Shown here piece by piece: positions 1 through 5,017 of a DNA stretch of 5,633 nt; position 1 is the stretch's first letter, and the number at the start of each line of letters is the position of its first letter. The notes beneath the pieces are model-generated. The model searched no databases, was not told where the DNA came from, and worked only from the letters and a program-made list of their open reading frames with translations. The DNA lies in assembly GCA_023432655.1 (NCBI GenBank), contig JAEYUK010000279.1:1-5633 (forward strand), written 5' to 3'. The DNA is from Pseudomonadota bacterium (GTDB taxonomy: Bacteria > Bdellovibrionota > Bacteriovoracia > Bacteriovoracales > Bacteriovoracaceae). The position numbers and the translations under genes are program-made.

Positions 1-18
1 TCGAAAACCCGCCACTAA
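1..18 (+). CDS. Possible 3' end of an upstream gene (last five codons)
   Basis: In frame 1 the window opens with Ser-Lys-Thr-Arg-His followed by a TAA stop at 16-18. The stop lies six bases before a strong + strand terminator, which is where the end of a gene is expected. The other two + frames run through the terminator hairpin, so frame 1 is the natural choice. Nothing can be said about the product from five residues, and the gene body lies outside the window. Confidence 0.35.
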   Translation, partial: SKTRH

Positions 19-23
19 GAATT

Positions 24-48
24 GGGCCCCGAAAGGGGCCTTTTTTTT
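24..48 (+). terminator. Rho-independent terminator of the upstream gene
   Basis: A six base pair all-GC stem (25-30 with 35-40) closes a GAAA tetraloop and is followed at once by eight T residues (41-48); G24 can add a wobble pair with T41. This is the textbook intrinsic terminator layout on the + strand. It should end transcription coming from the left edge and isolate the following inverted-repeat region. Confidence 0.95.
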
Positions 49-49
49 A

Positions 50-283
50 ATTGTTCGCAGCTAACTGGGGATGACTTTTAAAGTCCCAAAGACGTGTCTC
101 ATGCATAACCGGTAGAAACTACATGTTTCACTTGTGACACACGAGTTACAAACCGTTTCAGACTCGGTAGCGCTCTCAAGTGGATTATATTCGATTAACA
201 AAACGTTGCGCTTCGAGCTTATTTGGGACTTTAAAAGTCATTGGATTTATTAAAAACGTTATCCTCATTTAACTGCGAACAAT
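50..283. repeat. Nested inverted-repeat element, MITE-like or structured RNA
   Basis: This 234 bp stretch has no plausible gene but is symmetrical. The outer arms ATTGTTCGCAG (50-60) and CTGCGAACAAT (273-283) are perfect over 11 bp and match at 20 of 23 positions when extended to 72 and 261. The inner arms at 71-90 and 222-241 are a perfect 20 bp inverted repeat, and each is itself nearly palindromic (GACTTT-T-AAAGTC). The right side carries about 19 extra bases (242-260) between its arms. The core (91-221) holds shorter complementary pairs: CACTTG 129-134 with CAAGTG 177-182, CGAGT 142-146 with ACTCG 162-166, and GAAAC 115-119 with GTTTC 125-129. Terminal plus subterminal inverted repeats around a non-coding core resemble a MITE. 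Equally, the nested helices could be a folded RNA. No convincing target-site duplication is seen, and outer pairing can even continue into the T-run (42-47) and an A-run (286-291). Confidence 0.75.
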
Positions 284-375
284 AGAAAAAATTAAGCTGA
301 GTAAGATTTTCCAGGTCGCTGGACAAGCGGGGGTGGCCTTGGTCTTATGGCCGGAATATTTTTAAGGAGTTCGCC
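284..375 (+). promoter_or_regulatory. Leader of the M1-like peptidase gene, with ribosome binding site
   Basis: The Shine-Dalgarno sequence AAGGAG (364-369) lies six bases before the ATG at 376 and fixes that start. Upstream are a small hairpin (TCCAG 310-314 with CTGGA 319-323) and a GGCC/GGCC pair (335-338 with 349-352). TAAGAT at 302-307 resembles a -10 box, but no -35 box is seen at the right distance, so the promoter is unresolved. A 10-codon reading frame starts at ATG 347 and ends in a TGA (377-379) that overlaps the gene's start codon; it may be incidental because the gene has its own strong site. Confidence 0.6.
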
Positions 376-1734
376 ATGAAGTTTCTCATCCTTGGTCTTA
401 TGCTGAGTTCATTTGCTTGGGCCCAGAAAAATGATCTCACCCATCGTCCAAAGTCCTTTTTAACCTCTGGCGGGAAGGCCGTATTTGTCGACTTTCTGGA
501 GGCCAACTATAAAATATCTTACAACTTAAATAATCGTTCGGCACAAGTCACGGCCACCATTAAGTTTGATGCTCCTGAAGCTGGTATGCCGGTGTTTGAC
601 AGTGATGAAAATCCGATGAGTGTTTCTCTCAACGGGGAAGTCGTTTCCTCTAAAGAAATTAAAACACCTGGACGTGAAACTGAGCTTAGAATTATTCGAA
701 AAGATGTGACGATCGGAACACATACTGCAGTTATCACTGTTCCACTTAAAAACTTAATTGAATGGCGTAATGGTGAAGTCAGAAACGCCTTCTGGAACTC
801 GGATCTTATGGATCGACGGTTTCTTGAGCGCTACATGCCAGCAAGTTTTGAGTACGATCAAGTTAAGATGAAGTTCGAAGTTGAAGTCGTAGGGAATACG
901 AAATCCAAGTATAAGATCTATGCCAATGGTGATGTCGTAAGTAACGGCGATAATAAATTCACCATTAATTTCCCGGAATACTTTAATAACTCTTCTGTTT
1001 TCTATCACATCATCCCTGAAGGGGCTTCGGATGAAATTCAGTTCACTTTAAAATCAGTGGATGGCCGTGACATTCCGGTGACCATTTATACGATTAAACC
1101 TGAAGTTCTTGATGCTGATAAACTTAAAACTCTTTCGACTCAAATTTTTCATGAGCTTGAAGGGGATTATGGTGCCTGGCCTCACCCATCTTTGACTGTC
1201 TACAACGCCGGTCGTGGGGGGATGGAGTACCATGGAGCAACCATCACTAGCACTAGTGCTTTAGGGCATGAGATGTTTCATTCTTATTTTGCTCGAGGAG
1301 TAATGCCGGCCAACGGGAATGCCGGATGGCTTGATGAGGCCCTGGCGAGCTGGAGAGACAAGGGGTACAACACGACTTATGAACTTACAGGTGTGAGCCG
1401 GATGTCTAATCAGTTTTACTACACCAGAACCACGGATGCCTCGGCCTATACTTTCGGCGAGAGATTCATGAGCTATATGGACGGTAAATTAAAGGCCAAA
1501 GGTGGACTTAAACCTTTCATGAGACACATGCTTGAAAAGCGTTTATTTGCTCCGCTTTTTGTAGAAGAGTTCATTAAAGAAATGAGTGACTTCTACGGAG
1601 AGTCGGTAGAAGAAGATTTTAAAAAATTTACTTTTGGAACCAAGAACTCTTTTCAAAAATCTCTTCAGTCTGAACGCCATGATCATCCGATGCACCAGAA
1701 GATGACGGCCGAAGAATTACAAAAACTTCTTTAA
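376..1734 (+). CDS. Secreted M1-like zinc metallopeptidase (gluzincin)
   Basis: The 452-residue protein starts with a clear signal peptide, probably cut after Ala-Trp-Ala (14-16), so it should act in the periplasm, at the cell surface or outside. The zinc site HEMFH (298-302) is followed after exactly 18 residues by Glu321 in WLDEALASW; HExxH-x18-E is the M1 aminopeptidase signature, with His298, His302 and Glu321 as ligands and Glu299 as the general base. GGMEY (281-285) sits where M1 enzymes have the GAMEN substrate-binding motif. Tyr358 in YTFGERF is the likely transition-state tyrosine. Residues about 40-240 should form the N-terminal beta domains, and 360-452 a helical C-terminal part with a His-rich tail (His435, 437, 440). 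At 452 residues it is shorter than classical aminopeptidases, so exopeptidase activity is not assured. The start is set by AAGGAG. The gene ends 4 bp from a convergent metalloprotease gene. Confidence 0.88.
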   Translation: MKFLILGLMLSSFAWAQKNDLTHRPKSFLTSGGKAVFVDFLEANYKISYNLNNRSAQVTATIKFDAPEAGMPVFDSDENPMSVSLNGEVVSSKEIKTPGRETELRIIRKDVTIGTHTAVITVPLKNLIEWRNGEVRNAFWNSDLMDRRFLERYMPASFEYDQVKMKFEVEVVGNTKSKYKIYANGDVVSNGDNKFTINFPEYFNNSSVFYHIIPEGASDEIQFTLKSVDGRDIPVTIYTIKPEVLDADKLKTLSTQIFHELEGDYGAWPHPSLTVYNAGRGGMEYHGATITSTSALGHEMFHSYFARGVMPANGNAGWLDEALASWRDKGYNTTYELTGVSRMSNQFYYTRTTDASAYTFGERFMSYMDGKLKAKGGLKPFMRHMLEKRLFAPLFVEEFIKEMSDFYGESVEEDFKKFTFGTKNSFQKSLQSERHDHPMHQKMTAEELQKLL

Positions 1735-1738
1735 TATA

Positions 1739-2569
1739 TTACTTAATAAAATGGCGCTGAACCTCGGCGCCATTTTCTGTATGAACGCACTCTCCATCGG
1801 CCCTTAGTTCCATAATAATTCTTACCGGTGACCCAATATCAGAAGGGGTCGGAACATAATCCACACTCCTCGCCGCTGAAGAGCGGGCCAGAGACATGGG
1901 AAGGGCAGTAGAAAGGGTTATGTAAAACTTCTTAGCGATATCGTGAGCATCAATCTGAGTTGGGCTACGTCTATTCACGCCGGGAAGAATGCTGTCATTC
2001 ATGATGGAATCCCCATCCTTATGAAGTAGTCCCAGAAAGTGTCCCATTTCATGCAGCATGACGGTTCGGAAATCATAACCACTTCCACTTTCATCGGTAT
2101 GAAAGGTATAAGTATCGTTGATTAAAATGTCGGCATGTTCAATTCTTACTTGCTCTTGACTGGTGCCGATATAATGGCGTCGGCCAAAGAGTTGAGTCAC
2201 CGCCAGGGCCGAACCTGGAAGACTTTTTGGCCAGTGGGTAATTTTATAAATGCCAAAAATACCATCCGCCCCCAGAGAATCCAGATTGAGCGTGGGAGAA
2301 GATTTTTCTTCCGTGTCTTCGGAGTGAGTGAAAAAAGTTTTCTTCCCCTCAACGGCCGTTTTCCAGGCGACACCCATATCCAGGATGTTTTGAACTTCTT
2401 GCGGACTAAAGCTATCTGAGTATTTTAAATCAACAGGAAAGGTCTGAGAGGCTATCCAAATGTAGGGAGCATTTTTATTAATATTTCCGGGAGAAGCTTC
2501 TTTAACTCCTTCAGAGGCGACACAAGCAGAGAGGATGATAGTTGTAAGAAGTAAAAGTGCTGATTTCAT
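1739..2569 (-). CDS. Secreted matrixin-like zinc metalloprotease, probable lipoprotein
   Basis: The 276-residue product is a protease of the metzincin clan, closest in pattern to M10 matrixins. The zinc motif HEMGHFLGLLH (173-183) fits HExxHxxGxxH exactly, with His173, His177 and His183 as ligands and Glu174 catalytic. SIM with Met190 supplies the Met-turn. IDAHDIAKKFY (about 206-216) resembles the final helix of matrixin catalytic domains. The N-terminus has a lipoprotein signal, with lipobox Leu-Ser-Ala-Cys and the lipidated Cys at 16, so the enzyme is expected on a membrane, probably the outer one. There is no pro-domain cysteine switch that I can see. The ATG at 2569 is chosen over a TTG 18 bases upstream because it begins the signal peptide directly and CGGGGA lies just before it. 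The gene follows the transaldolase gene on the same strand by 70 bp, with a hairpin covering its start, and converges with an M1-like peptidase gene. Confidence 0.9.
   Translation of the reverse strand: MKSALLLLTTIILSACVASEGVKEASPGNINKNAPYIWIASQTFPVDLKYSDSFSPQEVQNILDMGVAWKTAVEGKKTFFTHSEDTEEKSSPTLNLDSLGADGIFGIYKITHWPKSLPGSALAVTQLFGRRHYIGTSQEQVRIEHADILINDTYTFHTDESGSGYDFRTVMLHEMGHFLGLLHKDGDSIMNDSILPGVNRRSPTQIDAHDIAKKFYITLSTALPMSLARSSAARSVDYVPTPSDIGSPVRIIMELRADGECVHTENGAEVQRHFIK
1748..1776. terminator. Bidirectional terminator inside the end of the metzincin gene
   Basis: AAAATGGCGC (1748-1757) and GCGCCATTTT (1767-1776) are perfect 10 bp arms; T1758-G1766 and G1759-C1765 can extend the stem to leave a five-base loop. 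The A/T flanks give a T-run after the GC-rich stem on both strands, so it can end transcripts from both convergent genes. It lies 13 bp past the stop of the + strand peptidase and within roughly the last dozen codons of the minus strand gene, so the stem bases also encode the C-terminus of that protein. Confidence 0.8.
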
Positions 2570-2595
2570 TTTTCCCCGAAAGAGCAAGGTTTCAT
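2566..2595 (-). other. Nine-codon upstream reading frame overlapping the metzincin start
   Basis: On the minus strand an ATG at 2595-2593 opens Met-Lys-Pro-Cys-Ser-Phe-Gly-Glu-Lys and stops at TGA 2568-2566, which overlaps the metzincin ATG as ATGA. Its start lies in the hairpin loop and the rest crosses the 3' arm of the stem. A ribosome on it would open the hairpin and end exactly at the next start. There is AGG just before the ATG but no well-spaced ribosome binding site, so translation is uncertain. Confidence 0.25.
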
Positions 2596-2625
2596 CCTGT
2601 ATCGACTCTTTCGGGAGAAAAATGA
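2566..2625 (-). promoter_or_regulatory. Long hairpin that hides the metzincin ribosome binding site and start codon
   Basis: Bases 2566-2584 and 2606-2625 are inverted repeats: 10 bp perfect (2575-2584 with 2606-2615), then a single unpaired A at 2616, then nine more pairs. In the minus strand message this gives a 19 bp stem with one bulge and a 21-base loop. The 3' arm contains both the weak Shine-Dalgarno CGGGGA and the ATG of the metzincin gene. It is a poor terminator because no T-run follows the stem. Control of translation between two co-transcribed genes is the simplest reading; the mechanism is inferred. Confidence 0.7.
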
Positions 2626-2639
2626 GATAAAAAACTTAT

Positions 2640-3284
2640 CTATTTATTTGATTTTGCATGGTCGGCCATGAATTGATCCAGGCCATTTTTAGTCAGTGGG
2701 TGATTAAAAAGTCCTTCAATCACTTTAAATGGGAGAGTCGCCGTATCGGCCCCAACCATCGCGCATTCTTTTACGTGGGTGGAGTGGCGAAGCGAAGCCG
2801 CCAGAATCTTAGTTTCGAAACCGTAATTATTAAATATCACTCTGATTTCCTGGATAAGATCCATACCAGTCTGGCCCACGTCATCTAAACGTCCTACGAA
2901 GGGAGAAACATAGGTGGCACCATTTTTTGCGGCAAGAAGCGCCTGATTGGCCGAGAAAACTAGTGTGACATTTGTTTTGATGCCTTTTTTTGAGAAGTGC
3001 TTACAGGCAATCATCCCATCTTTAGTCATCGGAAGTTTAATCACCACGTTCTTATGAATTTGCGCCAGTTCTTCACCTTCTTTAATCATGCCTGCTGCTT
3101 CAAGAGAGATAACCTCCGCTGAAATGGGGCCATCCACGATTTCGGAAATTTCTTTAATAAGTTCTTTTTGGTTTTTACCTGTTTTTGCCACCAGACTTGG
3201 ATTGGTCGTCACGCCATCCACAAAGCCCCAGGCATAAGCTGTTTTGATTTCATTTAAATCGCCGGTATCAATAAAAAATTCCAT
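2640..3284 (-). CDS. tal: Transaldolase, short TalC/MipB (FSA-like) type
   Basis: The 214-residue enzyme should move a dihydroxyacetone unit between sugar phosphates (sedoheptulose 7-phosphate plus glyceraldehyde 3-phosphate to erythrose 4-phosphate plus fructose 6-phosphate) in the cytoplasmic non-oxidative pentose phosphate pathway. The length and motifs fit the small transaldolase family: [10 protein letters not shown] with Asp6, VTTNPS (25-30), the Schiff-base Lys83 in VIKLP, TNVT (104-107), SPFVGRLDD (127-135), AASLR (162-166) and the HPLT/F ending. By alignment to E. coli FSA from memory, Glu57 replaces Gln59 and Phe129 replaces Tyr131; both changes are the transaldolase state, so fructose 6-phosphate aldolase activity is unlikely to be its main role. 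The ATG has AGGAG (3290-3294) five bases upstream. The metzincin gene follows on the same strand, without a clear terminator between. An exported-protein operon diverges upstream. Confidence 0.95.
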   Translation of the reverse strand: MEFFIDTGDLNEIKTAYAWGFVDGVTTNPSLVAKTGKNQKELIKEISEIVDGPISAEVISLEAAGMIKEGEELAQIHKNVVIKLPMTKDGMIACKHFSKKGIKTNVTLVFSANQALLAAKNGATYVSPFVGRLDDVGQTGMDLIQEIRVIFNNYGFETKILAASLRHSTHVKECAMVGADTATLPFKVIEGLFNHPLTKNGLDQFMADHAKSNK

Positions 3285-3316
3285 ATAGTCTCCTAAATAT
3301 GTCGGATTAAAACGTC

Positions 3317-3345
3317 TTGGGTTTAAAACAGTTATGGATCATAAT
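3317..3345 (+). promoter_or_regulatory. Probable sigma-70 promoter of the secreted coiled-coil / DUF3050 operon
   Basis: TTGGGT (3317-3322) and CATAAT (3340-3345) are separated by exactly 17 bp and match three and five of six consensus bases. They lie in the short space between the divergent transaldolase gene and the next + strand gene. The expected transcription start, about 3352, is at or next to the ATG at 3353. No equally good promoter was found for the transaldolase on the other strand. Confidence 0.55.
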
Positions 3346-3352
3346 AAAAAGC

Positions 3353-4138
3353 ATGAGAACGTTTGGCCACTTTTGGATGAGTGTATTTTTAACTATGGGA
3401 CTGGCCCACGGGGTAGTGGTCGTTCCGAACCTTCCGGATGAAGGTGTTCTGGGTCCTGTTAATCGTGATTCTATTGATCCCCAGGTTGATTATGAACGGT
3501 TTTCCGGCCGGGTCACGGATAAAGATGATGCTTCCCGAGTTTTTAAGATCAAAGTTGAAAACAATAATACGAAATTTTTCCGCGCCGGGGATCAGGTTCT
3601 GTTTAAACTCAACCTAAAACCGAAAGAAGACTACTGTAAAGGATTTGTCCGCTCGGTGGAGGATTTTCACTTTACTATTTTTGTTGAGAGTCTGGCCCCT
3701 TGTTACTCCGAAAAGGAATACTTCCGTCGGGGGACTGTTCTTAACTTTAATGCTAAAGTTCTTGCCTCACGGGTTTTTGAAGCTTCAAAGTATCGAGAAC
3801 AGCTTATTTTAAGAAAGGATGATTTCTTAAAGCAGCTTAATGGTATCAATCATTTCTTATGGACCTTTGATCAGCAAAAAGTTAAAACAGCCGCTGAGTA
3901 CGATGAACAAATTAATCAACTCCAAAGAGAAAAACGTAAGGCCTTGGATGATATGATTTCTTTGAAACAAGAACAGTTGGTTCTCCAGAATGAACTCATG
4001 AAAAAGCTCAATGAACTGGATGAATCTCTTCAGTTTTATCGGGTAGAACGACAGGAATTAATGACTGATCGTTGGGAGTCAGATCATGACCTGGGTCTAC
4101 CAGTAGGGCATCGCCCACAGAAGATGAAAGCGCAGTAA
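3353..4138 (+). CDS. Secreted protein with small beta domain and C-terminal coiled coil, function unknown
   Basis: I do not recognise the family. The 261-residue product begins with a hydrophobic signal peptide (about 1-20, likely cut after Ala-His-Gly), so it is probably periplasmic. Residues about 45-145 look like a compact beta domain, with FFRAGDQVLFKLN suggesting an SH3- or OB-like strand pattern; its two cysteines (95 and 117) could form a disulphide. Residues about 183-233 are charged and rich in Glu, Lys, Leu and Gln with heptad-like spacing, a probable coiled coil. The tail is short, polar and basic. A TTG at 3317 would add 12 residues, but it overlaps the likely -35 box and lengthens the signal peptide awkwardly, so ATG 3353 is preferred. 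There is no good Shine-Dalgarno site before that ATG; ATG 3377 is an alternative. It is the first gene of an operon with the DUF3050 gene 11 bp downstream. Confidence 0.75.
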   Translation: MRTFGHFWMSVFLTMGLAHGVVVVPNLPDEGVLGPVNRDSIDPQVDYERFSGRVTDKDDASRVFKIKVENNNTKFFRAGDQVLFKLNLKPKEDYCKGFVRSVEDFHFTIFVESLAPCYSEKEYFRRGTVLNFNAKVLASRVFEASKYREQLILRKDDFLKQLNGINHFLWTFDQQKVKTAAEYDEQINQLQREKRKALDDMISLKQEQLVLQNELMKKLNELDESLQFYRVERQELMTDRWESDHDLGLPVGHRPQKMKAQ

Positions 4139-4149
4139 GGTAAACATTC

Positions 4150-4881
4150 ATGGATGCTATTTTTCAGAAACAAAAAGAACTCACGGTTCATCCGGTATAC
4201 AATACCCTAAATGACATTGAAGGCCTCCGCCATTTCATGGAATACCATGTTTATGCCGTTTGGGATTTTATGACTCTTTTAAAGTCCCTCCAGAGACAAA
4301 TAACCTGTGTGACTTTGCCCTGGAGACCCTCCATTTATCCCGCTCCTCTAGTGCGACTTATTAATCAGATCGTTCTGGGTGAGGAGAGTGATGTGACTCA
4401 AGACGGAGAAGCGATTTCTCATTTTGAGCTCTATTTAAAATCCATGGAAGAAGTTGGGGCGAGTACGGAAGGGATCAGATCCCTCCTGGAAAAATTCGAT
4501 CTCAATCAAATACCAAAAGTCGCCAGAGAGTTTGTGGCATACAATTTGGATCTGGCAGAAAATGGTCATGTGGTTGAAGTCGCTGCTAATTTCTTTTTTG
4601 GCAGAGAAAAGTTAATCCCTGATATGTTTACGGCCATGGTAGAGACCCTCAACCGTGAAGGAATCGAAGCACCGACCTTTCTTTATTATTTGAAACGTCA
4701 TATTGAAGTCGATTCGGAGGAACATGGTCCGTTGGCCCTTCAATGTCTTAATCAACTTATTAATGGAAATCCAGAGCTCCAGGAACGGGCCTTTGATGCC
4801 GGTCTCAAAGCACTTGAAATGCGCCAGCGTCTTTGGGACGGTGTTTTAAGTGACTCAGGAAAGCTGACTAAAACGCTTTAA
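4150..4881 (+). CDS. DUF3050 family protein, heme-oxygenase-like fold
   Basis: The 243-residue protein matches the DUF3050 pattern throughout: HPVYNTL (14-20), FMEYHVYAVWDFMTLLKSLQ (29-48), LPWRP (56-60), RLINQIVLGEESD (69-81), SHFELYL (90-96), GREKLIPDMF (151-160), LKRHIEVDSEEHGPLA (181-196) and RLWDG (227-231). The family is all-helical and, as I recall, is placed in the heme-oxygenase-like superfamily, which includes di-iron oxidases; its activity is not known to me. Conserved His and acidic residues (His33, Glu79, His91, Glu93, His140, Glu153, His184, Asp188, His192) could bind metal, but I cannot assign ligands. There is no signal peptide, so it is cytoplasmic. AAGG (4137-4140), overlapping the stop of the preceding gene, lies nine bases before the ATG, which suggests coupled translation. 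Length is normal for the family. Confidence 0.9.
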   Translation: MDAIFQKQKELTVHPVYNTLNDIEGLRHFMEYHVYAVWDFMTLLKSLQRQITCVTLPWRPSIYPAPLVRLINQIVLGEESDVTQDGEAISHFELYLKSMEEVGASTEGIRSLLEKFDLNQIPKVAREFVAYNLDLAENGHVVEVAANFFFGREKLIPDMFTAMVETLNREGIEAPTFLYYLKRHIEVDSEEHGPLALQCLNQLINGNPELQERAFDAGLKALEMRQRLWDGVLSDSGKLTKTL

Positions 4882-4929
4882 GTGCAAGAAAATATCAGAA
4901 GAAACCTGCCTGTTTAGGCCCCGTCAGAA

Positions 4930-4959
4930 TTGTCGTTTCGTGTGCGCCCCAGTTAGCAT
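4930..4959 (+). promoter_or_regulatory. Weak promoter candidate for the last gene
   Basis: TTGTCG (4930-4935) and TAGCAT (4954-4959) are 18 bp apart and match three and four of six consensus bases. The change of gene spacing from 11 bp to 136 bp suggests a new transcription unit here, but the match is modest. The rest of 4882-5017 shows only a small GCCT/AGGC hairpin (4908-4919) and the AT-rich hairpin listed separately. Confidence 0.3.
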
Positions 4960-4974
4960 TAACTATTAAAAATA

Positions 4975-4997
4975 AAAAACCAATTTGGAAGGTTTTT
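4975..4997 (+). terminator. AT-rich hairpin, weak terminator or leader structure
   Basis: AAAAACC (4975-4981) pairs with GGTTTTT (4991-4997) around a nine-base loop. The T-run sits inside the stem and only two GC pairs are present, so it would be a weak terminator for the DUF3050 operon. It lies ten bases before the strong Shine-Dalgarno site of the next gene, so it could instead be a leader structure of that gene. The two readings cannot be separated from sequence alone. Confidence 0.4.
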
Positions 4998-5017
4998 AAA
5001 TAAATTAAGGAGGATGT

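Noticed and set aside
50..283. Integron attC-type recombination site
   Set aside because: The expected RYYYAAC and GTTRRRY core boxes are not present at the ends (AGCTAAC and GTTATCC do not fit), the element is longer than usual attC sites and no cassette gene or integrase is nearby.
48..285. TA target-site duplication flanking the inverted-repeat element
   Set aside because: TA occurs at 48-49 and 283-284, but the right TA overlaps the outermost base pair of the repeat, and in such AT-rich flanks a two-base match carries no weight.
347..379. Ten-codon reading frame before the M1-like peptidase as a regulatory leader peptide
   Set aside because: It overlaps the gene start as ATGA but has poorly spaced ribosome binding, and the gene already has a strong site of its own; no structure links the two.
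2570..2587. TTG at 2587 as start of the metzincin gene
   Set aside because: It would add six residues including Arg and Lys before a complete lipoprotein signal that begins at ATG 2569, and it lacks a ribosome binding site.
2566..2625. Hairpin between the transaldolase and metzincin genes as a transaldolase terminator
   Set aside because: In the minus strand direction the stem is followed by mixed sequence within the coding region, with no T-run, and it covers the next start codon.
2658..2888. Open frame on the + strand opposite the transaldolase gene
   Set aside because: It has no domain signature or ribosome binding site, and lies entirely inside a certain gene on the other strand. The same applies to the + strand frame at 2135-2419 opposite the metzincin.
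4276..4288. CTTTTAAAGTCCC in the DUF3050 gene, identical to 13 bases of the inner arm at 75-87
   Set aside because: It encodes a conserved family motif (Leu-Leu-Lys-Ser-Leu) and lacks the rest of the repeat, so chance similarity is the better explanation.
4908..4919. GCCT/AGGC hairpin after the DUF3050 gene as terminator
   Set aside because: Only four base pairs and no T-run follow it.
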